A stretch of 64,000 nucleotides of DNA from Nigrospora sphaerica. Taxonomy: Eukaryota > Ascomycota > Sordariomycetes > Amphisphaeriales > Apiosporaceae. Each line of letters begins with the position of its first letter. Position 1 is the first letter of the stretch. Both the position numbers and the translations under genes were made by a program. This document shows positions 49,556 to 58,823 of this stretch, one piece after another. The notes under the pieces are model-generated. The model made no database searches. It worked only from the letters and a program-made list of their open reading frames with translations, and had not been told where the DNA came from. Location of the stretch: contig JAGVVL010000021.1 in assembly GCA_018287875.1 (NCBI GenBank), forward strand, positions 620,001-684,000, read 5' to 3'.

Positions 49556-51922
49556 TTAAGTACTACTTGGTTGCCCACCAAACATCGCCATGGCGGCTCG
49601 CGTGTCATCGCGTATCAATTGTTGGCCCTTCCCTACCAAAGAACTTCGACTCACACTCTTGTCAGCAGCTCCGCAATTGCCTACGCTACGTTTCCGCTTG
49701 TTCGGCGCCAGCGACGCAAGAGGGGGGCGAGGCGGATCCATGAGAAAAGCTCGTTCGAAATCAATAATCATAACCTGCTCCGTCTCCCTGTTGAGTAGCA
49801 CATTGGGGGGCCGGAGATCTCGGTGGGCGACTCCACAGGCGTGCAAGCCACGGAGCGAATGGAGCAACCGCCGGCTTAGATCTTCAGTGTCAATCGTGCC
49901 CCCGGCTGGCGTCCCGCTCTCCCCGCCCCAGGACATAAACATCATGTACTGGATTCGCACCCGGAAGTCGTAGTAGTAGGTACGTGATATTGCACGTAGA
50001 TCGACTGTCCCGAGGAAAACGGGCACACACTTGCCTTGCACCGGCCGCAGACGGGCATAGACCGTGGCCTCGTGTTTGAGGTCCTCAATAAACTCGGGAA
50101 CGGTGCCCTTCCCAACGAAGGTATAGCCGTAGGCCATGAGAGTCACTCGAAAGAGGACGCCTCGCGCTCCGCTTTTGTCAAGCCTTTCGATGCCGTCGTC
50201 TAACGTCTGCTCGAGCTGGCTGCGGAGCAGTGTCAAGAAATCCCCGTGGCTGATAGGGTGGTGGACTTCATCGCCATGACCGCGATGGAGTGCCACATTA
50301 GGGCAGTGCTCATCGAGTAGAGCCTGGTCGATCAGTCCAAGAAGGCATTTCTGTGTACAATACGGCGCATTCTGTTCACGGTTGTCACACGAAGAGTCTC
50401 CCGCACCGTCATGATCGGATAGACGATGGGCAAGCTTTCGCTTGCTCTGCCGCCCTCTTTCGCCTTGGGACCTCGGCTCGGCGGGCGTCGGTGTCGTTGG
50501 CGATGGCCGTATATCTTCCTCATCGGAAGAATCAGGCGACCGTCCTCGTGAGACCGGCGCTGTCGTACCCCCCCGGGTCCTCCGTCTCTTTCTGGCTGGA
50601 CGGACCCGCGGCGACCGATCCTCACTGCTGTATGTTTCTGGCTCCCACGCGGGCGAGGAAGGCGGGGCCTTTCGCTCCTCCACCGGCATTGAACCTAGGA
50701 TGGCCTCGTAGTCTTCCGACCACGTATTCAAACGCGTCATGGCCGACCGCCGCTCGTCTTGCCCATGGGACCGCCTCTCCCCGACAGGGTCCAGAGCCAT
50801 TAGGCTGAAAGCAAGCATCTGGCCAACCGCTGTGCAATAGCAACCCTCACGCGGGTGCGCGAGCACTTCCGCCGCCGGTTCAGCCAGGTGGTATGCGAGT
50901 GTGGTAGGATCCGACCAGTCCATCTTCAAAAACACGATGGTTTCTCCTGTTGTAATCACGCCGTACTCCAGGCCGCCCTCGACCATGTAGTGGAAGGTCT
51001 GCGTGATGACGGCCGCAACCAGTCGCTCGGAATGGTATTGAAATAACGCCACCGGGTCGTCGCGCGTCGGGATCGTGGGCCGGTTTACGACTTCGTCGTA
51101 GATGTTCATGGGACGAAGCCCAACGCGGAGGTGCTGCGGCGTGATTTTGTGGGGGGCCTTGTATTCGTTAATGTACAACATGACCCGTCGGGTTGAAAAG
51201 CCCTCGCCCCGCCGGTATACGCAGATCTGATCGGGTCGCAGCCGGGCCCGGTCGATGGGTGCTTGCTCGGGCGTGCTGGGCCGCGGCGGAGCAGCACGGC
51301 GGTCGACCACCTCCTCCGCGATGTCGCTGATGGCGTTCGGATGGTTCTCGAAGATAATCCCCTCCCCGAGGTCGAATGCGTCCCGGACCTCGGTTACGGA
51401 GACGAGGTGGTCGACGATTGAACGCACCGGGTCCTCCACACTGATGTGCTGGAAGTATTCCAGATCTTTCTCATTGGCAATTCGCTTTCGCGCGATTCGT
51501 TCCCCGAGACCGCGCAAGAACCCCACGCTTTCGAATGCTCGGGTAGCGGTCGGATACAGCGAGTGGATGCTACCGAAGACATCCCTCTGCCGATCGAGGA
51601 AGTCCGACCAAGGGACGAGGCGCGCCGGGCAGTGTTTGTTTCGCGGATTGGTGACGGAGCCCTTCGAGGTGAGGCTGCGATCGGTCTCGACTCGAAGCTT
51701 GGAGAACACGAGTTGGTGACACGCTTCAAGGTATTCGAAGAGGGTTGTCTGGCGGTTGAGCTGCTCTGCTTCTTCGGCGCGTTGTCGTTCTAGTTGACGT
51801 TGCTGTTCTGCTTCTTCGGCGCGTTGATCTGCTTCCTCGGCGCGTTGGCGTTCTCGTCGACTGCGCTCTTCAAGCTCTCGGACGCGCTTCAGCAATTCTT
51901 CCATTGATTCTTGACCCTCCAT
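49556..51922 (-). CDS. PD-(D/E)XK-like nuclease plus protein-kinase-like fusion
   Basis: 788 residues from ATG 51922, no intron or stop. Coiled coil 5-55 with repeated EEAxxQRAEEAE. The middle holds the signature of PD-(D/E)XK nucleases: P230-D231 (RPDQICVY) and E253-x-K255 (YINEYKAPHK) separated by ~20 residues, preceded by an acidic ISDIAEEV helix. A basic, serine-rich linker (430-510, with RPARKRRRTRGG) may be a nuclear signal. The C-terminal kinase-like half has a K605 in VGKGT, E618, the HRD loop VAHRDLRPPNVLLN (H700-N707) and DFE (D721). Related fungal proteins are expanded; similar REase-kinase fusions occur among Crinkler-like effectors and conflict systems. No target can be stated. 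Confidence 0.7.
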   Translation of the reverse strand: MEGQESMEELLKRVRELEERSRRERQRAEEADQRAEEAEQQRQLERQRAEEAEQLNRQTTLFEYLEACHQLVFSKLRVETDRSLTSKGSVTNPRNKHCPARLVPWSDFLDRQRDVFGSIHSLYPTATRAFESVGFLRGLGERIARKRIANEKDLEYFQHISVEDPVRSIVDHLVSVTEVRDAFDLGEGIIFENHPNAISDIAEEVVDRRAAPPRPSTPEQAPIDRARLRPDQICVYRRGEGFSTRRVMLYINEYKAPHKITPQHLRVGLRPMNIYDEVVNRPTIPTRDDPVALFQYHSERLVAAVITQTFHYMVEGGLEYGVITTGETIVFLKMDWSDPTTLAYHLAEPAAEVLAHPREGCYCTAVGQMLAFSLMALDPVGERRSHGQDERRSAMTRLNTWSEDYEAILGSMPVEERKAPPSSPAWEPETYSSEDRSPRVRPARKRRRTRGGTTAPVSRGRSPDSSDEEDIRPSPTTPTPAEPRSQGERGRQSKRKLAHRLSDHDGAGDSSCDNREQNAPYCTQKCLLGLIDQALLDEHCPNVALHRGHGDEVHHPISHGDFLTLLRSQLEQTLDDGIERLDKSGARGVLFRVTLMAYGYTFVGKGTVPEFIEDLKHEATVYARLRPVQGKCVPVFLGTVDLRAISRTYYYDFRVRIQYMMFMSWGGESGTPAGGTIDTEDLSRRLLHSLRGLHACGVAHRDLRPPNVLLNRETEQVMIIDFERAFLMDPPRPPLASLAPNKRKRSVGNCGAADKSVSRSSLVGKGQQLIRDDTRAAMAMFGGQPSST

Positions 51923-52093
51923 TTTCGTAGTACCGTAGAATAGCACTGTATCATGGTGGGATGGTCAATTCGAAAGTTACAACGATGCAAGAACAGAAGA
52001 ACAAGCTATGTCACGCGTAGGTCTTGCGTGGGAAGCCCATGGATCCATTCACCGGCTGATCCTCTGCTGACCCACTTTATGGTCCCCGGAGGC

Positions 52094-52190
52094 GGGAGCC
52101 CATAGGGCGACGGGTACCCGTCGCTGCAAAATTCGACGGGTACCCGTCGCTCCGCCCTTTTAGGCTAAGCGCCGCCGGTAGCGGACGCCT
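52094..52190 (+). repeat. MULE left terminal inverted repeat
   Basis: 97 bp, starting GGGAGCCCATAGGGCGACGG and ending GTAGCGGACGCCT. Palindromes at 52107-52124 and 52134-52149. Confidence 0.93.
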
Positions 52191-52228
52191 TCAATTAAAA
52201 TCACGTGAAGTCGCGTTCCTAGATTTAT

Positions 52229-52248
52229 AGCGACGGGTACCCGTCGCT
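52229..52248. repeat. Extra 20-bp palindrome inside the MULE
   Basis: AGCGACGGGTACCCGTCGCT is its own complement. It lies just inside the left inverted repeat, past the 3' end of the transposase gene, with no counterpart at the right side. Confidence 0.85.
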
Positions 52249-52345
52249 CTCACGATCTTGTGTAATAAGTCTTTCATTTATTAAGAGGCCATTTTAGAGC
52301 AAGTAGAAGCGGACTACAGTTAAATGCCGTCTAATCCAACTCCTC

Positions 52346-54937
52346 TTATACGAATCTGGCTGCGTAAACAGCCTGCTGCTCCTCGCAGTCTTGTCCCGCC
52401 CTTCTCCAAAGTCTACCCATGCCTCTCTGGTTAGGCAGACGGCTTGCCGACTCCTGAGCAATCTGAGCATCAACTCGTTCAGTCTCAGACCGATCCCAGT
52501 CCAGATATGCCATCATTTCCTCTCTTGTCCAGCTCCTTGTCCCCGTTGACGTTACGCAATGCCTCTTCATTTGCTTATAATCTAGACACCAGTCGTAGCT
52601 CGCCTTGGTGTACTGTATTGGCAAGCCCATCGCCTTTCGGTATATCTTGTTGTTGACATAGGTACCTGGGCGCTGAGCCTTGTACCAGATCTCTCTTGCT
52701 GTGACATATCTTTCGTAGATTGCCCGTGGGTCATCGTATCTCACAGACTGTTCTTGGGCTTGGTCGGAGATCTGGTCTTCGGTTGGGTTATCGATTTCGT
52801 CTTGAGCCTGGCATTCCGTTTGGATCTGGACTTCAATCTCGTCTTGGATTTGGTCTTCCTGCTGGTCCTCGACCTGGTGGGAGATCTGGTCTTCAGGCTG
52901 TTCTACGGCCTGGATATGGTCTTCGACTAGATCGAAGACCTCGTCTGGGACCTCGTCGAAAATCTCGTCAAAGGCCTCCGGAACTGGTAAATGAGAAGCT
53001 CCTGGTATGTGTTGTCGTTGTTTCGAGGCTGCCTCCGCTCGAAGTCGAAGTAGAGCATGCTTTAGGGGACATAAAGAAGAATTCCTTGCATGGCCTAGAG
53101 TGTTGCATCTGGTACAAAAGGCAGAGGCTTTCTTTAGCCCGCTAGCTCTAGCTTGGACAGTTTCGAAGCCGCTAGGTTCGCGTCGATTGCTTGTTCGGGG
53201 CAATGATGAAGTGATGGTAGCTGAGTCGATACGTCGGCGAGGTTCGAAAAGGAAGGGGGCAGTACTGCGGCGAGCCAAGTGCCAATGGGAATGGAAGTCC
53301 TCGAGCTGGAGAATATTATTCTCAGCTAGCATAACCTCGACCTTATGAACGCATGGCAAGCCTAGCGACTGGGTGAAAACGCCAGTGCAGCGTGTCGAAG
53401 GGAGTCCGCTCCTTCGTAACAGAAGTTTACGTTGTTCTTCGACCTTCCGAAGTGCCTCGTGCGATACCCAGCCACGTACACCACTGTATAGCGGTCCCGA
53501 TAGCTCAATCGGCGTTCGGATTTGCTGGCTAGCCTGATTAGCTCTTAGCTCGGCAAGTTGATTGAGCAAAGCATTCTTAATCGCTTTCCAAGCCTCAAAC
53601 AAGTCCAACGTCGACTTCTTAAGATGGCTTTTGAGGAGTGCATGGATACCTTCAACCCGAGAAGTAACAACGTTACCGAAGTGAGGGTGGGTATCAACCC
53701 AAGCCTTAACAAGCTTCTCCTTATATAAGGTAAGCTATGTGTCCTTCACATATGCTACCTCGTCGATATGCGTCGGAATGTACTTCTGCTCGAAGTCAGA
53801 TACGCGCTGGTCGAATAGCTCCTGGGTAGGGGACTTCATAATCGAGTGCCAATGTTGGTAGAAGACGTTCCAAGCTTCCATACTGTCGGCCTGTGGCTCT
53901 CGCTGTCGAATTGGTAGTGGACGGGTAAATGCTGGCTGGCAGTGTCGAAGAACCGCTTTGTTCGCATGCCAAAGACAAAGTAGTGACGTAGCAGAGGGAA
54001 AGGCTGTCGGAATTGCGTTTATGCAAGCAAGACAGCGATCGGTAAGAACGACGGAAGGAAAACGAGCGTGGCTAATCTCATAAAGAGACTTTAGACGATC
54101 TAAGGCCCAGATAAAATCCTGCTCATATTCCCCGGCGAGGAATGCAAAGGCAATGCAGAAGGACCGTTGAGAAGCATCAACACCGATCATATCGAGAAGC
54201 GGCATTCCGTACTTATTCGTCTTATAGGTGCAGTCCAGGACCAAGATATCGGGGTATGTCTGGAGGTAGGCAAGCGAATCGGGATGAGCAAAGAGAACAG
54301 CTTTAACTCGATCATCTTGATCGAGTTGCATCCGACTCCAGAAACCCTCCCGGTCTAGCTGGTTAGCAAGGGCGTTGATGGTACTCTGGCCTTCGCATAG
54401 AACTCGTCTGGCATCCGCAATTCGATTGTAAATGTCTTGTTGCGTAGCGACCGAGGTGGATTTCTGACGAATATAGGTCCTGATATCTTTTGGAGCAATA
54501 CCCGCGCTCGATAAGCTCGATAATTGTGAGAGATCTTCGGTGGAGAGTGTCCGGTGTGTTGGATGCGCAGATGGATGTAGGCTCGGTTCGTGGTTATGTT
54601 GGGAGAACCGTCGATCAGGGCGATGCCGCAAGGTCCATGTCGTCTTATCTAAGGATTCCTTGGCTAGAATAGAAAATTCACAGCCAGTTCCTCGGGTCGT
54701 TGTCTTCCGCTGTCGCTCTTTAGAAGCGGCTGGAGGCTTGGCGCGCCGATCGCATTGATATGTGATAGACAGCCTACCAGTCTTCTCTTTGGTCGACCTT
54801 CCGTTGATGAATGCATAGCCTCTCGGGGCTGCCCATGCATTGATTGCTTTGAAAACAGCATCTCGGGATTCGTATTCACCTTCTGGGGGGAGGCAGTCGT
54901 CAGGAAAGACCGTGTTTCGATTCTGTATAGCATCCAT
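52346..54937 (-). pseudogene. MULE transposase with one nonsense codon
   Basis: The frame starts at ATG 54937 and runs 864 codons to 52346 with a single TAG at 53735-53737. Expected tryptophan at that point in the MULE family fits TGG-to-TAG (C-to-T on the other strand, CpA context). N-terminal FAR1/WRKY-GCM1-like zinc region (SITYQCDR...TGCEFSILAK), catalytic core with LVLDCTYKTNKYGMPLL (D), SVVLTDRCLACINAI (D) and LLCLWHANKAVLRH. After the stop come the rest of the core, a SWIM-type CXH (FTQSLGLPCVHKV), a CX2CX...C knuckle (FCTRCNTLGHARNSSLC) and an acidic run of EDQI/DEV repeats. Otherwise intact; suppression or read-through would restore it. Confidence 0.88.
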
Positions 54938-55039
54938 TCTGACGTAGCAAATAATAAATGGTCTGCTAAGCCCAAGGTAAATTCAGACGCGCCGCGCCGC
55001 GCTACGACGCGGCCGATGTAGAAATTCAAGTCGCGTTGT

Positions 55040-55136
55040 AGGCGTCCGCTACCGGCGGCGCTTAGCCTAAAAGGGCGGAGCGACGGGTACCCGTCGAATT
55101 TTGCAGCGACGGGTACCCGTCGCCCTATGGGCTCCC
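55040..55136 (-). repeat. MULE right terminal inverted repeat
   Basis: Perfect inverse of 52094-52190. Palindromes at 55081-55096 and 55107-55122. Confidence 0.93.
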
Positions 55137-55203
55137 AGGGGAATGAATAGAAGGCGCCAAGCCAGGGCGGCCTTTAAGTGGCCCGTGCGGGGAGCGGAGG
55201 GGA

Positions 55204-55560
55204 ATGAAGAAGCCTAGAGTTCCTCTAGGCCATTCCAATATTTACGAAGTTGATCGCGTTCTGACTCGTTGGGGGAAACGCTACTTCTTGGTTCGATGGG
55301 CTGACAAGTCCTGCACCTGGGAACCCAAGAACAACATCGGCAAGGATCTTCTGACTGAGTTCGAAGGCCGGTTCGAGGGTATCCAAGATGGAGCCACGAT
55401 TGCCGATACTCGGCAGACAAGAGGGAAATTCCAATACTTCTTAAAGTGGGAAGGACGGCCTGAGTCGGAGAACAGTTGGGCAGAGGAGTCAACCTTAAGC
55501 CCGAACTTACTACAAGAGTATTGGGCCGTGTTTGGAGAAGAAGGATCGCGGCAGGTTTGA
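55204..55560 (+). CDS. Small double-chromodomain protein
   Basis: 118 codons from ATG 55204, no intron. Two chromodomain-like modules in tandem: residues ~14-50 (IYEVDRVLTRWGKRYFLVRW, then CTWEPKNNI) and ~68-110 (RGKFQYFLKWEGRPESENSW, then EESTLSPNLLQEYW). Both keep the aromatic-rich YxVxxW...TWEP/SWAE core that reads methylated histone tails, although the first domain has lost several usual positions. The gene lies 68 bp beyond the MULE and head-to-head with the nuclease-kinase gene. It could be an HP1-like chromatin reader or a domesticated integrase tail; the protein is too short to tell. Confidence 0.65.
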   Translation: MKKPRVPLGHSNIYEVDRVLTRWGKRYFLVRWADKSCTWEPKNNIGKDLLTEFEGRFEGIQDGATIADTRQTRGKFQYFLKWEGRPESENSWAEESTLSPNLLQEYWAVFGEEGSRQV

Positions 55561-58500
55561 TCTATAGTTCCGGTGTACATCAGCCATCTGACGGAATAAC
55601 ACAGCCATAGTGTAATTTGGTAGGTCTGGTCTGCTGCCTAGCAGCGCCACCGCCAGGGAGACGAGAAGCATCCCTAGGGATCCTGTGGTAATATCAATGA
55701 TTTTATTCGCATAAATTCTGCTGGTTGGGATTGGCTTATTGTTTGTCGTTGTCAGGAACAATTGGGTAAGGTCAGCTGTATGTCCATTATTCATGTTGAT
55801 AGTTTACAGTATTAGCCGCGAGAGAGTGTGCCTCTACCCAAGTGCCCGTGGTTTTGCGGAATGCGATTTAGGAAGGTAATTCTCATAGTCATCGGCGGCC
55901 TGGGCCGTCATGTAGTGGTCGGGCCAAGCGAGTGACGGCAGAAGTCGATGTAGGTACGCGCATCCGCGCGACTCTGCGCGTGCTGGCCCTCGGCGCGGCT
56001 GATCTGCCAGCGCTTGCGGTAGGTGAGAGCGACGTCGAGGGGCTCGGAAGCGGGCTCATGATGGGCGAGCAGGTCCTCGACGACGCGGCGGGCGCCGCTG
56101 TTAATGCGCTGCGTCAACTGAATCTGGGCGGCCGCTATGCTAACCGAAAAGCGACTAGAGGCCCACCCCAGGGCACGAATCGAGTAACGAAGGGGTTCCC
56201 TCACCCATGCGCGCGCCCAACCTAGCGAATGCTGGCTGGTACTGCGCCTCAGGCCTCTACGATCCTGCTCTTGTTCGACTTGCGAAGCCAACATGCCTGG
56301 GCCGGGCATTTTTCTGCGAATACATCGGAAATCTGCCAACCAATTCTGTATCTTTCATGTCCGGACGAAAATCGTGCGTGGCCGAAGGCTGAGCCTGGAG
56401 GAGAGCCTTTGGTTTGCGCGGCCATTCGTCGTGTGCGATATCGAGCCTTTGCACAGGCCTTGCTAGCGCGCTGTACGAGTGCCGTGCGTAGGCATGGAGA
56501 AGGCAGAACAGCGCCGGTGTCCGCCTGCTTCCAGGTGCCGCAGGCGCACACTCGTTCCTGGGCGGGGTAGCCATGCTGGTGCAGGGCGGGGCCGACCGAG
56601 GCCACAAGATCCATCCCCAGATTCTCCTTCGAAGCCCTAGCTTCAACACGACATCGCCCAATGCGTCGTTCGAAAGCGCGCCTGATCCAACACCGGCCCA
56701 GCATGGCTGACGCCGTGGCGCCGTGACCGAATCGTTTCGACCCTGCTACCGGGGATAGCATGGCTTGCGGTACCTGGCCCGCCGCCTACCGAACCGCACG
56801 CGAAGACGAAGAAACACGATCTACTCGCGCCCCGTTCGAAAGGCGACTGAGCGCATTCTGGCCCTATAGGGGATTGCGGACAGCCTGGCAGCTGCCTACG
56901 GCCTGTCCTTGTGGGTGACGATTGCTGAGCGACTTGCACATATGGGAATACCGTCTAGGCGCACGTCTGCCGACACGGGTTTGTCGGTCCACGCTCTCGT
57001 GTTGTTAGGCCCTCCATCTATCGCCGTCGGCTGCCCTTCCTAATGCATGCGTCCAGTCTTCCGTGCTGGTTTTCTCTTCGAAGCATCGGGTTCGTATCTC
57101 CTAGGCCGACCTTCAACACGCATCGTACCCCGCCTCATTACATACTAGCCAGGCTCCTCGTAGACTATCGTGCTCGAAGGTGCGCTTGCCGCTTGCATGG
57201 CTTTACACTATGTACTTATTCTCAGCAGAGAATTCCTCATGCATGCCGCCGGTCGGGCTCGGCTTCGTAGGACTGAGAAAGCAGAGGGGACGTCACGGTG
57301 GTAACACGAATGTCCTTCGCGACACGCGATGCTGGGTCTCGGGAAATATACCAGATATGGCCGAGCGGAAGCTGCGAATAGCAGCACTAAGTACGCTCCG
57401 GGTACGCTCCTCCATGATGCATGCGCAGTAGCCTCCGTGTGGCCATGGAACAATGGCAGCGGTCGTTAGCCGCCATAGTGGAGAGAGGAATGGAGCGGAC
57501 CAGCGGGTGGCCACTGTTCGCCGGGAGGCGCGTTATGATGTGCCTGGGGGGCGTGCGGGGCTATCCCGCATGCAGCCCATGAGTACGGGCGGGCCGCGAG
57601 CCTAGAAAGCACGCGACGCGAGGCACGAAAAGAAACCGTCCTATTGTCGCCTCACGTGTCCGCGGTCCGTCATCCAACACGAACCGCACACCACGAAAGT
57701 GCCCGATGGGCATGCTTCGCCTCGGATGGCCGGCCACCACTACGGCGGCGTCTGGGCCTCGTTGGACGCGCAGCCGGCTACCCCGCGAGGCGGTTCTCTT
57801 GGGCTGCTCAAGCAGCGAACCCAGCATGCTCACGATTGCGTACGCTACAGCCAACGTGACGCCACGCGACAGAGGACCCCTCGTACCGTGAGGTATCGCT
57901 TCAGAGACCAGACAACCTCGGTACTTCGCCTTGTTACAATGTACAATACACAAGTCTGACGAATGATGGATATCCAGCCCGCTCTCGACAGCCGAGGCCC
58001 GAAGACTCCGCGAACCGTGCCGCGCCCGTCTCTCGACGCGCCTTGCCCCGTACCTCGAACTATGGCAGGCGCACGACGCGAACTCGTCCACGAGCCGCGA
58101 CGTAAAACAGCCAGGGGAGGAACAGAGCAGGCGCGCGGAGCTTTCCGCCCCGAGGCGCGCAGGACGGTCCGTGACTCGGCGCACCATAGCGTGCACGAGC
58201 TCGACCGTCGGTGCGGGGTAGGCCTGCCTCGACCCGGCGGCCATGCTGGGCCTACGCCACCCTCCTTAACGTGCCGGTCCGAACCCGCCAGAGAGGCTCG
58301 GCATAGACCAGCTATCTCGCCGCACCCACGATGCATTAGGGGCTTTACTTCCGAGGCGCGGGCGGCCTCCGGGCGCCATGGCACTACAGGCTGGATGTCG
58401 TGGCCCTTCCTTCTCCCCCGGGCATTGCCAATGGCCGTGCCGCGAAGAGGGGCGTCCCCGTTCTCGGCGTGTCCTCGGGCTTCTGTCCTGAGGGCGCCCT

Positions 58501-58799
58501 GACGACGGTGAATCGTGGTGGGCCCCCTCTCGTCACAAGCACACCCGGCAGGTCGTGACCTTCACTTTGGTCACTTCGTCACTCGCATCCCCTACCCACG
58601 CGACTCTTCCCTTGCTCCCCTGGCCTGCTCTCACGGTGCGCTTCTTCGGGTTGTCCTTGGCATTGGCGAGGGACCCTCAAGGCCGCTGTCCAGGACCGCT
58701 CGCGACCGTCGACCTGGCTGCACACGGTGGCAGATGACGTGTCCGAGGTCAAGTAAAGGAGGGAAAATACGAAGCTGTTCAGTAGACTACATAGAAGAG
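55561..58799. other. Intergenic, GC-rich, no supported gene
   Basis: Many overlapping frames arise from high GC (57.5-58.6 kb especially) but none has a domain. Minus-strand frames 55794-55510 (one hydrophobic helix) and 56339-55908 (basic, helical) are the most protein-like and remain unassigned. Confidence 0.3.
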
Positions 58800-58823
58800 C
58801 AAAAAGCCTATTGCCTAGGTTCC

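Larger units (their letters stand above)
52094..55136 (-). mobile_element. Mutator-like (MULE) DNA transposon with 97-bp perfect inverted repeats
   Basis: 3043 bp between inverted repeats 52094-52190 and 55040-55136, identical by eye over 97 bp, each holding two copies of the palindrome CGACGGGTACCCGTCG; a third copy lies inside at 52229-52248. A single long minus-strand frame encodes a MULE transposase with one stop codon. I could not find a clear 8-11 bp target duplication at these edges (CCCCGGAGGC versus AGGGGAATGA). It sits between two divergent host genes. Confidence 0.9.

Noticed and set aside
55137..55208. GGGGAATGAA repeated at 55138 and 55199 as MULE target duplication
   Set aside because: Both copies lie on the same side of the element, so they cannot flank it.
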